DNA of 29,991 nucleotides from Polysphondylium violaceum (lineage: Eukaryota; Evosea; Eumycetozoa; Dictyosteliales; Dictyosteliaceae). Below, piece by piece: positions 1 to 10,153 of this stretch. The notes beneath the pieces were generated by a model. The model was not told where the DNA came from. It saw only the letters and a list, made by a program, of their open reading frames with translations, and did not search any database. Within the stretch, counting starts at the first letter, position 1, and every line of letters begins with the position of its first letter. The stretch is from assembly GCA_000277445.1 (NCBI GenBank), contig AJWJ01000280.1:1-29991 (forward strand), written 5' to 3'. Position numbers and translations under genes: made by a program.

Positions 1-890
1 ANAAAAAAAAAAAAAAAAAAAAAAAAGAATGATCATTGCTATCTGATAGGATAGGATGATGCTCTTAATCTTTGATTGTTTTGATGTTGACTCCTATACT
101 ACTATGCTACTAAAATACTATTATTATCTACTCTTGAGTGATTAAACTATCTTTTGCTAATTTGACTTTTCATATGTTTTTTCATATTTTTTCATTAAAC
201 CGAAAATCTTTATATCTGTTGTTGTGGCTATTTTATTATCATTATTATTGTTGCTGCTTTGCACTAATCTTATCTGTACCAAACTATTATCTAAACAATT
301 GACCAACAAACACCAAGTTGTATGTATATCAATTTGATCGACTGAATCTGTATCATAGGAATAAAAAGATCAAGATCACCATCACCAACTAACCAATCAA
401 CAGTGAAACATACACATACACATACACACATATATATAATTAAATATACATTACATTTCCTAACATTTTGTTTTGTTGTCTATTAATTTAATTAAAATGA
501 AAAGACAATTCTCTCACACAAAAACTTCAAACGTAAAGATAGGGTGTGTTGAAAAAAAAACTAATTATCAAAACTATGAAAAATTTTGAATGAGGTGAAA
601 AAAAAAAAAAAAAAAAAAAAAATTTTTAAGATTGTGCACACGCCCACCCTATCATCACCGCATAAAGATCTCTCACTTCCTGCCTGTAATTTCTGTCGCA
701 TAAAAATTCACCACCCAAAAAAATTTGTGTGCCTAAAAACTTTGGGAGTGCCGGTTTTTACATTGGCCAATGTAAAATCAATGTCAAAGTAAAAATGAAA
801 AACCCATTTTAAAATTTATTCACACAACACACAGAGACAGATTTTTGTGTCTATCTTTTTAATATACTATATTAATATATTAATTAAACA
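1..890. other. Non-coding region upstream of lst8
   Basis: The stretch opens with a poly-A run holding one ambiguous base at position 2, which suggests a contig edge or a poorly resolved homopolymer. It is A/T-rich throughout, with a short CA/TA microsatellite near 411-440 and a second poly-A run near 600-622. The open frame around 586-792 only runs through that poly-A run and resembles no protein, so I do not call a gene. The last 200 bases are likely the promoter and 5' leader of lst8; the bases before the start are A-rich, as usual in dictyostelids. Confidence 0.6.
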
Positions 891-2002
891 ATGCCAGGAA
901 TTATCTTAGCGACTGCAAGTTATGATCACACAATAAAGTTTTGGGATCCCCCCAGTGGTGGTTGTTATCGATCTATTGATTGTGCTGATTTTGTATGTTG
1001 TTTGTTTTATATTGATGATGATCATGTTGATCACATTAGAGTGACATGATAACGATGGTGATAAAAGGATCAGGGTGATACTAACTTTCTCTATTGTATT
1101 GTTATATGTAGCATATCAATAAATTGGAAATTACTCATGATAAACATTATATAGCAGCAGCAGGTAATCCACAGACTAGATTATATGAAGTAAATACAAA
1201 TAACAACACCCCAGCTACAAGTTTTGATGGTCACAAGGGTAACGTAACAAGTGTAGGTTTTCAAAAAGAAGGTAAATGGATGTATACAGGTTCAGAGGAT
1301 GGTACTGTAAAGATTTGGGATTTAAAGTAATTATTGTTATTATTATGAAAGACACATGTAGTACTGGTTATTAATTCTTATCATCATCTTCATCTTCACT
1401 TTAGAGCACCAGGTTGTCAAAGGGATTATGAATGTAGTGCACCTGTAAATACAGTTGTATTACATCCAAATCAAGCAGAATTGATTTCAGGTGATCAAAA
1501 CGGTAGTATTAGAGTATGGGATTTGATCTCAAATACCTGTAGCAGAGAATTGGTGCCCGATGGCGAAGTTGGTATCACATCGTTGACCATCTCTAGCGAC
1601 GGTTCCATGGTGGTTGCATCCAACACCAAGGGCAAGTGTTTTGTTTGGAAGTTGGGCGAAGATGACACATCTCGTTTTGATCCACTCCAAAAGATTGAAG
1701 CTCACAATGCACCCATTCTAAAGACACTGTTTAGTCCCGACACCAAACTATTGGCCACTTGTAGTGCTGACCATACCGTCAAGATTTGGAACACAAAGAA
1801 ATTCAATGTTGTCCAAACACTCACAGGCCATCAGCGATGGGTTTGGGATTGCGCCTTTTCCAACGACTCTGCCTATCTCGTCACTGGCTCCAGTGATCAT
1901 CTTGCCCGTCTATGGGATTTACATCAAGGCGATGCTGTAAAGACCTACTCTGGCCACATTAAAGCTGTAAATGCTGTGGCCTTGAACGATCTTCCACGTT
2001 AA
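891..2002 (+). CDS. lst8: Lst8, WD40-repeat subunit of TOR complexes
   Basis: Lst8 is the all-beta-propeller subunit of TORC1 and TORC2 that binds and stabilises the TOR kinase domain in the cytoplasm. The exons are 891-992, 1112-1326 and 1405-2002, joined by introns of 119 and 78 bases. They encode 304 residues, close to the family's usual length of about 300-330. The start gives [19 protein letters not shown], the Lst8 N-terminus. Later family landmarks include [55 protein letters not shown] and [10 protein letters not shown], so the repeats run the full length and end in the seventh blade. The second intron splits a Lys codon, with its acceptor at 1403-1404. Nothing is missing. The amoebozoan character of the protein supports the organism assignment. 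Only the exact first splice junction is slightly uncertain, but it keeps the frame and restores the conserved INKLEIT segment. Confidence 0.96.
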
Positions 2003-2433
2003 CTCATTTGCATATTCAAATTCATATCATCACAATTATTTATTATTTGTCACACCACCCCACCCACACTTATCTATATATATCTCTAGAGAATATATCT
2101 GTACATCTAATCAACAAAAACAACAACAATAACAGTATAGTAATAATAATAATCAAATGTAAATCCTATCAAATAAAAATACTAATAATAAATGGTGCAT
2201 TTCCATGCTACACATGCAGTGCACTCTTTGTTTTGGAAAAAAAAAAAACAAAAATTTCATAACCCTTTTTATCCCCCTCCCACTTGTATCGATATATATA
2301 GGAAAAGTTTTTTTTTATTTTTATTTTCTTTTTTAATTAGAAAGAACACGTGGGTGAGTGCTGACTTGTTTCCTCATTATTTAGTTTACTCTATAGGTAT
2401 TTTTATACCAACAGAATAGTAGATATATACACC
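2003..2433 (+). other. Spacer between lst8 and the GT60 gene
   Basis: About 430 A/T-rich bases with AATAAA-like motifs after the lst8 stop and poly-T tracts near 2310-2330. Two open frames overlap here but are low complexity and contain no recognisable domain. It probably holds the lst8 3' end and the promoter of the next gene. Confidence 0.5.
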
Positions 2434-3916
2434 ATGATAAATAGGAAAACAGTTCTTTTGGGTATATATTTACATAGAAAGAATAACTCCCTCTAGGAAA
2501 ACACACTCATTTACTGACATCTAAACTTTTCTACACCACACTACTACTTTTAGCGATTGGTATAATTGCACTCGTTACCCTTGTGCAATTGAGCTTTAGA
2601 GTAAATAGAGATGCTCAGATTTCTCATGAAAATAGTAAGTAGTTCCTACCCAATACACACACAAATCATCCTCTCTCATTGCATCTCACCACACCGCGCA
2701 CGCGACACAAAATACACACACAAACCAATATTCTCTCTCTAAAATTAAAATTAATTATATTAAAACACAAACCAAAGGAGATAATATTCATGTTAATAGA
2801 GATGAAAGTATGCAGGTTGATAAAGATTTGGATATAGATGAGGACGATGATACTGATAGCGTAAATCTTAATAATAATGACAAATCAATAGAATCAAAGA
2901 CACCACCTCAAACTATTTTTGTTAGTATGGCAGCCTATAGAGATGCATTGTGTTCAGATACACTCAACTATTTGTTTTTAAATGCTGAACATCCTGAAAA
3001 TGTTTTTGTAGGTCTCATTGATCAAGGCGCTGATCTGTTGGATCCACAGGAACCTGAAGAGGAGGGATATCCAAATAGTTTTTGCTATAGAAAGCTCAAG
3101 GTACCTGCGAGTTTGATTCGATCAAATGTACGTTATCTCTCACTAAAGAGAAGCGAGAGCAAGGGTCCTACCTATGCCCGTTACCTTGCTACTACCCTCT
3201 ACAAAAATGAGACTTACTTTATGCAAATTGACTCGCACATTCGTTTCATCAAGGGATGGGACACAAGTGCCATCAGTGAGCTCTTTATGACAAAATCTAA
3301 ATCGTCGTTGGGCAAATACGACATTCCTCGATCCGTCTTGACATACTACCCCATGGCCTACAACGCCTCGATCGACGGCCTCCCCAAAGAGGACCACAGT
3401 CAGGTACCTAGACTTTGTAAAGGAGACTTTAATGGCAAAGGTATCATTACCTTCAACTCTTATATTTTCAAGCCTGGCAAAGAGCCACTCGAGTGTCCCT
3501 ATATCGCAGCAGGATTCTTTTTCACCACTGGCGAGGCCCTCGACCTCGTTCCATTTGACCCCTATCTCCCCAACCTCTTTGAGGGCGAAGAGATCCTCTA
3601 CTCTGTCAGAATGTGGACAGCAGGATTCCGTTTCTTTGGCCCCACCATCAATTTGTGTTATCACTATTACACTAGAAAAGGATCACCTAAATTTTGGGAA
3701 GACGATCATCAATATGGCACCGACATGGTCAAGAGCATGGACAAAGTCAAGTTTATTTTAGGTTGGAATACCACTCGCGTGGATACCAGTGGTCCCATTT
3801 ATAAAGATATAGAGAAATACTCTATTCATGATAAGAATCTTTTGGAAGAATATTATAAAAGATATCATATCAATGTTAAAGATAAAAAAGTAGATTATTC
3901 TTTTTGGTGTAAATAA
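2434..3916 (+). CDS. GT60 family GlcNAc-transferase, Skp1 GnT1-like, with N-terminal anchor
   Basis: Glycosyltransferase family 60 enzymes move GlcNAc from UDP-GlcNAc to hydroxyproline (Skp1 GnT1, cytosolic) or to Thr of mucins (trypanosome Golgi enzymes). The exons are 2434-2461, 2554-2634 and 2778-3916, giving 415 residues. The catalytic domain fills about residues 55-400: TIFVSMAAYRD at its start, the metal/nucleotide-sugar motif MQIDSHIRF, the segment YIAAGFFFTTGEAL, and LFEGEEILYSVRMWTAGF. The two short 5' exons add a basic start (MINRK) and then a hydrophobic stretch of about 18 residues (near 7-25), which makes a type II membrane protein likely. An acidic linker follows. The stop lies inside a tandem TAAA tract (about 3913-3960). 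A Golgi or ER location is my inference; it is a GnT1 relative rather than clearly the cytosolic Skp1 enzyme. The family call is firm, the acceptor and substrate are not. Confidence 0.88.
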
Positions 3917-3960
3917 ATAAATAAATAAATAAATCAATAAATAAATCAATAAATAAATTA
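3913..3960 (+). repeat. (AATA)n microsatellite at the 3' end of the GT60 gene
   Basis: A tandem AAATA/AATC tract of about 45 bases contains the stop codon and several possible poly(A) signals. Simple repeats like this are common in dictyostelid 3' regions. Confidence 0.8.
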
Positions 3961-4122
3961 ATATATAAAATATAATGAATTCATGTGATTATATTGGTGT
4001 GGTTGTTATTATTATTATTATTATTTGTTGTTTTTATTTACAATTTATTAAATTTGTTTTTTAGTTTTATGTAATAAATAATATTATATTATTACTATAT
4101 ATAGTTTTGTATTGTACTGTAT

Positions 4123-4744
4123 CTAATTTTCTTTTGAATCCAATTCTTCAAGAATTAATGGACTCTTGAAATCAATAAATCTTTCTTTTAAACTTGGACT
4201 AAACATACATGTATCTTTTTTACCCATGATCAAATATCTATAGGGTACAAAAGTTGAATAACAAAAATCTCTAAAAAATGCAGGAATATAGGAAAGATAA
4301 TAAAATGCTGAATATGGATACTATAAATAGAAAATTAGTAAACTGAATGAAAAAAGGTAATGGAATAGATTATATACATACACATAATTGAGATAAAACT
4401 CTAAGAATGGCAGTTGATTTTGTGCAATAGGAATTTGTTTCTTCTTCTACCAAAACAACGGTTGACAAATCAGTTTTGATTCCATAGTATTCTTGAATTT
4501 CTTTGCCTTTTTCAGTTTGTAATGCTTGGAAATAAAACTTTTTATTTATATCTCTGGGCAAAACAAATTGAACAAAACCATCGCAGACATTACAAACACC
4601 ATCAAATAAAATAATGGATCTGTTGCTTGGTTTATAACTGTTTCTCTTTACAATCGATGCACCATCGACATTGTTTAACATTTGATTATTACTATCAGTA
4701 CTATTGGATAATGTATCCATATCTAAACTAATTTCTTCAGACAT
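4123..4744 (-). CDS. DCC family (DUF393) thiol-disulfide oxidoreductase-like protein
   Basis: The DCC family (YuxK-like) is a thioredoxin-like group of poorly known function found in bacteria, plants and amoebae. The exons on the minus strand are 4744-4382 and 4320-4123, with a 61-base intron (donor GTATGT), giving 186 residues. The hallmark is clear: IILFDGVCNVCDGFVQFVL, with the CxxC pair at residues 51 and 54 directly after the Asp that names the family. The phrase FQALQTEKGKEI and then a Ser/Thr-rich segment with ILRVLSQL also fit. The second exon supplies the family's C-terminal part with the aromatic PYSAFYYLSYIPAFFRD segment and a YRYLIMGKK ending. The first 40 residues are polar, without a clear signal or transit peptide. 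The gene is divergent from the unrecognised gene starting near 5471. The reaction and partner are unknown. Confidence 0.88.
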
Positions 4745-5470
4745 GATTTTATAATTTTATGTTGTATTATTATTACTTTGTGTTTCTCTTTCTTTTTAGA
4801 CTGTATCAATACTGATGACTATTATTGTGCGTGTGAGTAGTGTGTGAGTGGTGTGTTTTTCAACTCTATTGGTTGTTGGGTGAGTGTGAATGTGTGTCAA
4901 ATTGATTGCTTTAATAGTAGAAAGAGGGGGTAATAGTTTAAAATTAGAGTATCATACACTAATCACTATTGAATGGTAATGGTATAGAAAATAAATGTAA
5001 AAAAGAAAAGAATAAATACTACACCACAAATGATTTCTATTTCTACTACTTGTAATATTACACACAGGAATAGTCGTATGTTTTTGACTATTTTTGCAAA
5101 AATTAAAAAAAATTTCAAAAAAAAATAAAAAAAAAATAAATTTGGTAACTGACTATGAAAAAAGTCGTTTCTCTTTTCCTATCGGGATCTAGAAGCTCAA
5201 AGTCATATGAATATCCCTTTATTTATGTATAAACATCCCTTTTAAAATATGATTCACTTTTTATTCATACGTCAATCAAAAAGAGAAGAGAAAAAAATAG
5301 ACAGATATTTAATTCTACATACACAATTCAAGAAAAAAAATTGATAAACAGATTTGGGTGAGATCTGGTGCGCCCCGATAATGCCCTATTCTGTTAATAG
5401 TTTTATTAGAGATATTATTTTCATTGATGATTTTTACACTTTTAACACATGTGTGCTCGGATTACAGATC
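4745..5470. promoter_or_regulatory. Divergent intergenic region with a G/T-rich tract
   Basis: This stretch separates two divergent genes, so it should hold both promoters. A G/T-rich tract at about 4826-4900 (repeated GTGTG and TTGGGTGAG motifs) resembles the G-boxes bound by the dictyostelid factor GBF in developmental promoters, but this is only a resemblance. The rest is poly-A/poly-T rich, especially 5090-5145. Open reading through 5354-5554 may belong to a 5' exon of the next gene. Confidence 0.35.
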
Positions 5471-7018
5471 ATGAGTACAAAAGGAGAGGATTTTAAAATA
5501 TGTGAGGTATTGAATATAGATATATATAAATATTTATTATCTCTTTTTATATAAGGAATGGAGCCAAAGGAAGAAAATAGAGTAAATCATCCAGATGACT
5601 TGCACAAGGTTCTGGGACTGGGCAATTTAAAGTTTATAGGATACATAGATGAACAATGTGCCAAGAATCGTGAGCTTGAAAGACAAATTAATGGTCAATC
5701 GTTGGGGGACTCTGTTGCTTCAACTCCTGCAGAAATATCCCTAACACCTCAATTAATTACCTCACCTATGGTAAGAGATGCATTTAAACACAATGATTGG
5801 AAAACCATTCAAAAGCTATCAGATCAAGCAGACGCTGATTTAAAGCCTATGATAGATCAGTGCATTAATAAACCATTCAAAGCTTGGGTTCTCGTCATGG
5901 ACCAAAACACTGGTCTCGACTATCATATCAGCTATTCAAGCAATGGTAGCTATCTATGGACTTTTTGCCCATACGTCGATAGTGCCACCGACCCAAACAA
6001 TCCAAATGTAAAGTACAGTTGCACAGCTCAAGTTGGATCGTATTCCAAGACGACAGGTATTGCTGGAGTACATAGTTATTTACTCAAATTGGTAAAAATT
6101 ACAGCTGGTGCAACTATCTCTGCTTTGATCGCATACTTTGTCAACAGACTCTTGAAAAAGGGTATTGATTTCCTTGCCTCAGATCTTTCCATTTTCCTCA
6201 CTGATGCTGCTACTGATGGTTTGTTATCTATCTATAACTCACAATTTATCATTGACAAATACTAATAAATATACAGCTGGTATTACTGCTCTTTTCACCA
6301 TAGGCACCTATGTGCTTCCCATTTTTGTTCCATGTGCCATCTTTGCAATCGTTTTTATCGGGATTCATTTATTGTGGGAATGGCTGAACAAACACTTCAC
6401 CATATGTGTCTATGTCAACAACTGGGACACTGACCATGACTGGTATATAAGAGACCAAGCATTGAGTAACGCAGTCAATCCTGGAAAAAATAACAACAAT
6501 TCCCTCAACATTAAAATCCCAAAACTGATTCCACCAGGTACCAATCCATTTAGCAAGATTTGGGTGCCATCTGATATCTCTAGTCAGCTCATGCACACTA
6601 CCGATGATGAAGTGGTTGTGAGCTACGTCTACCTTGTCTACCAAAATTCCTCAACTTTTGCACAGGGTTGTTCTTTCGCATTTGCCTTGGAATGTGAATC
6701 GACAAATTCAGGAATGACATATGCGTTTCAATGTCCTGTAAGTGAATTAGTTGAACCATTTTCTATTTAGTATACTAATATTGAAATTAATGATAAAAAT
6801 AGTGGGTTGATAGTAATGCACATTATATGGAAGATTCAGTACAAAATGCCAATTCATTCCTTTCAAAAGCTAGAGCTCATTGGGTTGAAAGCACATCAAC
6901 CTATCAAGTAACAGCTTCAAATGGTAAACTAATTGAAGCAACAATAGATGCTCTTACAGGTGGTGATGGTCAAGGTTCAGATAATTATAAAATAATTATA
7001 AATTTAGCAAATAATTAA
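5471..7018 (+). CDS. Unrecognised protein with membrane segments
   Basis: I do not recognise this family. The well-supported exons run from about 5564 to 6218, then 6277-6737, then 6803-7018. Introns are 58 and 65 bases and frames join cleanly. With the ATG at 5558 the protein has 445 residues. An upstream exon 5471-5506 (MSTKGEDFKICE) can be spliced in frame to 5564, and that frame is open back to an ATG at 5381, so the true start is unsettled. The N-terminal 130 residues are polar and mostly helical. Then comes a beta-like segment with WVLVMDQNTGLDYHISY. Two hydrophobic stretches follow, near residues 180-200 and 221-256, the second long enough for one or two membrane passes. A second beta-rich segment (VYVNNWDTDHDWYI, then a long conserved-looking stretch with WVPSDISS) fills the C-terminal half. 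It converges on the UBX gene, with 85 bases between stops. No function is proposed. Confidence 0.75.
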
Positions 7019-7103
7019 TATGAGTAATAATAAATATTGTGATATGATGATTCTTTTAAAAAAAAAGTATAAATCTATTTATTATTTATATGTAAAAATG
7101 ACT

Positions 7104-7297
7104 TTAATCATCATTGGATCTAACATTTAAAATAGATTGTGGAGACAAACCAGCATCTTTTAAAGTTTGATTAAAATCCGCTTTAGTAAATACTTTTTTA
7201 GGATACTGAGTTACAAATTGATAATTTTCAATCTCACATCCATTACCGTCTAAAAAGTTACATAACTATAATAATAATGTATTGTTAATATAGACAT

Positions 7298-7330
<33 letters not shown>

Positions 7331-8657
7331 TATACAAACCATTTCTAATTTTTCATTTGATGAAAATCTTCTTTCAACTTTACTATCATCTGGTAATTTA
7401 AAAATAATTTGAGTAGTGTTGGGACCTTTTGGAGGTTCAGTGGGTACTAAATCACCTCTACTAATTTTTTCATTCTTTTTATCTTCAATGCGTTGTCTCT
7501 CTTCTTCGGCTTTTTGTTGTTTTTCTTTATCTGCTCTAAGTGATTCTTGATAGGCTTGGTCTTGTTCCTGTACAATGATTCTGTCTCTTTCATTTACTTC
7601 TTCCTCTGCCTTTACCTTTGCCAAGTCATCGGAACGAGCAGTGGTTTCGTTGACGAGTTTGTTGTATATTTGGTCTTTATCAGAGACACCTTGAATGACC
7701 TCGACAATCTGTGGTGAGCTAGTGTTGGAGATGATGGCGAGAATAGGATACGATTCAAATTGAATGAGGGAAAAGAGGAATGACTCTGCCTCAGGCGTGA
7801 TTCTGGCTGTCCAAAACACATAGTTTTCATTGATAAACTCAACCATCTCTTCTGATCTGAGAATGTCCAAACAAAAGTTTAACGATAAGTCATTGTCAGA
7901 GTGTAAGTATGTGAGCACCAATTTACCTTGTCTCTTAGCGGCAGCGAGTGCCTCTTTGTATGAACCTGAAAAAGATTGGGGCAATACAACACTAAATTGT
8001 TCGAAAAAGTCTTCGGAAAACTCTGGATATGAAAGTTGATCCAAAAAGTCTATCAAGTTTTGCGCACTCAATTGATTAACCTCTGGGAAAAAGTTTGTTG
8101 CATAAGGAGATGGAACATAGCCTGTGGTGGTGGTTGTAGTTGTAGGTGTAGTTGTTGTGATGGTTGGTGTAGTTATGTCTACTATATCGTCAATATCATC
8201 ATCTGAAAGATCCATCGGTGGATGAATATTTCCACCACCACTAGTATCATTATTTACATTTGTTAAATCGACTACATTTGCTGCTGCTGTCTCTGCAGTT
8301 GTTGAAGAGGGTGGTACTTGAACCATTTCAACATTTTTTAAATCTAATGAAGCCAATACAGCTGATTCATCTATGATTTTATAGTTTGTTGTTATAAATT
8401 AGTATTTCTTTAACTATATTGTTATCTTTTTTTTCTTTTCTATTATTTTTCCTATTATTCCTTTTCTCTACATAATGAAATGAATAAAAAAAACACATAC
8501 TATTATTATAAGAAAGATTAACAAGCATTTGTTGATCAGCAGGTACTCCAGTAAACATCTCCAAAATTGACTTTAAGTCCGCAACTGTTGCATTTATATC
8601 TAGAGTAATTGGTAAAGGTGAATCACCAAATAAAACATCAAAACTAATTTCATCCAT
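7104..8657 (-). CDS. FAF1-like ubiquitin adaptor, UBL-UAS-UBX
   Basis: UBX proteins bind the AAA-ATPase Cdc48/p97 and bring it ubiquitylated clients; FAF1 has N-terminal ubiquitin-like parts, a thioredoxin-fold UAS domain and a C-terminal UBX. The minus-strand exons are 8657-8501, 8370-7340 and 7265-7104, giving 449 residues. Residues 1-75 look ubiquitin-like (LPITLDINATVADLKSILE, then ESAVLASLDLKNVEMVQV across the first intron). An acidic and Thr-rich linker follows. The UAS lies at about 184-294 (SYKEALAAAKRQGKLVLTYL, EFINENYVFWTA, YPILAII). A charged coiled coil spans 298-357, and the UBX covers about 370-447 (IIFKLPDDSKVERRF, then YQFVTQYPKKVF and LKDAGLSPQSILNV). It is shorter than animal FAF1 (about 650), mainly in the N-terminal half. 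The last intron contains an AAT microsatellite. UBXD7/FAF2-type relatives are alternatives, but the N-terminal UBL favours FAF1. Confidence 0.88.
7285..7331. repeat. (AAT)n microsatellite in the last UBX-gene intron
   Basis: About fifteen near-perfect TAA/AAT units make up most of the 74-base intron between the second and third exons. It leaves only a short pyrimidine-poor 3' end before the acceptor. Confidence 0.85.
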
Positions 8658-10153
8658 ATTAGACTATATGTATTATTTATATTATGTGTATATATGTATT
8701 ATTATATGTATTGTTATAAAATTATCTTATTCTGTGTGTATATAAATAAATACACTTCACAAATTTTAATTAAAACCCACCCACGGAAGGGTTTAAAAAA
8801 AATTAAAAAAAAAATTAAAAAAAATTAAAAAAAATTGCGACTTCCCATTTTGTTGGAATCTCTCGTTTCTTTTTTTGAGTCATCGGTGTTCAATGATGAT
8901 TCAAATACACAAATGTACAGAGATAACAATTATGTGTATTTATTCAATTACCAGTCTTTCTCAAGATTTAATTAATATTTAATTAAATTAAATATTATCT
9001 CGATGATGATGCAAATATCACAAATTTATATGCCCATAACTATACACTCACAATCTCTCTCATACAATATGACTATTATGTTGTTGTTGCTTTTGTTGTT
9101 TTGTTGCTTTTGATATTCTAAAAATATCAATCAATTTCCATTTCCTCTCTCTCACAGAATGTGTATAAATTTTTTTGTATGTGGGCGTGCGCATATAAAT
9201 TTGTGAATATAATTGTATAATCACACTACTCCATTTTACCCCCACTAATAACACAATATTTTTGTTTTTACTATTATTCATACCCGATGTATACATTCAA
9301 AAATTGTGTAAATGCATTAAAAGATACCAATAAAGGGTAGAGTGTGTTGTATGTGTGTATGAAGATAGTATACACTCAATTCAGGAGTGGAGAAGAGGAA
9401 TTTGTATCTGAGTTTCAATTTGGAAAAACACCCCAACACACACAACACCCACCCCTAACCCATTTTTACCAAAACGATGAAATAAATGAAATACTACCTA
9501 CTATATATAAATTAAAAGTATAAATCAAGAAGAGAAATTTTAGATTTTTACTAATCATCAATCCTTTTTGAATAGCAGGTGTTTAAATCTATATATCAGT
9601 GTGTGAGATTTATCAGTGTGTGTTCGCGTGGGTTTTAATTTCAATTTTTATTAAAACTAAAAACTATTTCCTTTCATCTTAATACTTATCATCATTTGTA
9701 AATTAATTATAAATTGTTTTAAAATTTCCTTTTTCTTAAAATTGTGTGTTCGCGTTTATAGAGTGTGTATGTGGAGACATTCATATATCTCATAATCTTT
9801 TTTAAATCTATATCTTTATCTATTTATTTATTATTTATCTGATTGCTATTTATCTGTATGTATATAATTTACCAGTGTGTGACAATATGGGGTAATAGTT
9901 TTAATCATAATCATTAAAACACTTGTCTCATCCTATCTGAGATATACTTTTTTTTAAAATTACTTGGTAATCCACCACACTTGATTCTAATTTAATTTTA
10001 ACATTTTTCCAAAAAGGGGTAATATTAGTAAATTGGCAACAACAACAACAATACTACCAACAACAATTATCATTGTCGAATAGTAGATGTATATTTAAAT
10101 CACCAAACTTGTAACTATCATCAATAGTTTCATTGTTTGTAAAATTAAAAACT
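8658..10153. promoter_or_regulatory. Long divergent intergenic region upstream of UBX and peroxidase genes
   Basis: About 1.5 kb without a convincing gene; the open frame at 9060-9296 on the minus strand is low complexity. Visible structure includes an AAACCC/GGGTTT inverted repeat with a 10-base loop (8773-8794) close to the UBX start, poly-A tracts at 8796-8836, a 25-base near-perfect A/T palindrome at 8973-8997, and a CA/CCC-rich tract at about 9429-9462 (ACACCC, ACCCACCCC) of the kind bound by GBF. It probably carries the promoters of both flanking genes, with the peroxidase having the longer upstream region. Confidence 0.4.
8973..8997. repeat. 25-base perfect palindrome (12-base arms, 1-base centre)
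   Basis: The arms are TAATATTTAATT and its exact reverse complement AATTAAATATTA, around a single central A. Such a long perfect palindrome could be a dimer-binding site or just an A/T-rich accident. Confidence 0.7.

Noticed and set aside
586-792. Open frame rich in Lys upstream of lst8
   Set aside because: It is read through a poly-A run, has no ATG (begins at TTG) and shows no domain.
3143-3664. Long open frame on the minus strand within the GT60 gene
   Set aside because: It overlaps the well-supported catalytic exon in the opposite direction and resembles no protein; it is a shadow of coding bias.
9060-9296. Minus-strand open frame in the divergent region
   Set aside because: Low complexity with poly-Gln/Lys end, no homology recognised, and A/T-rich composition like the surrounding spacer.
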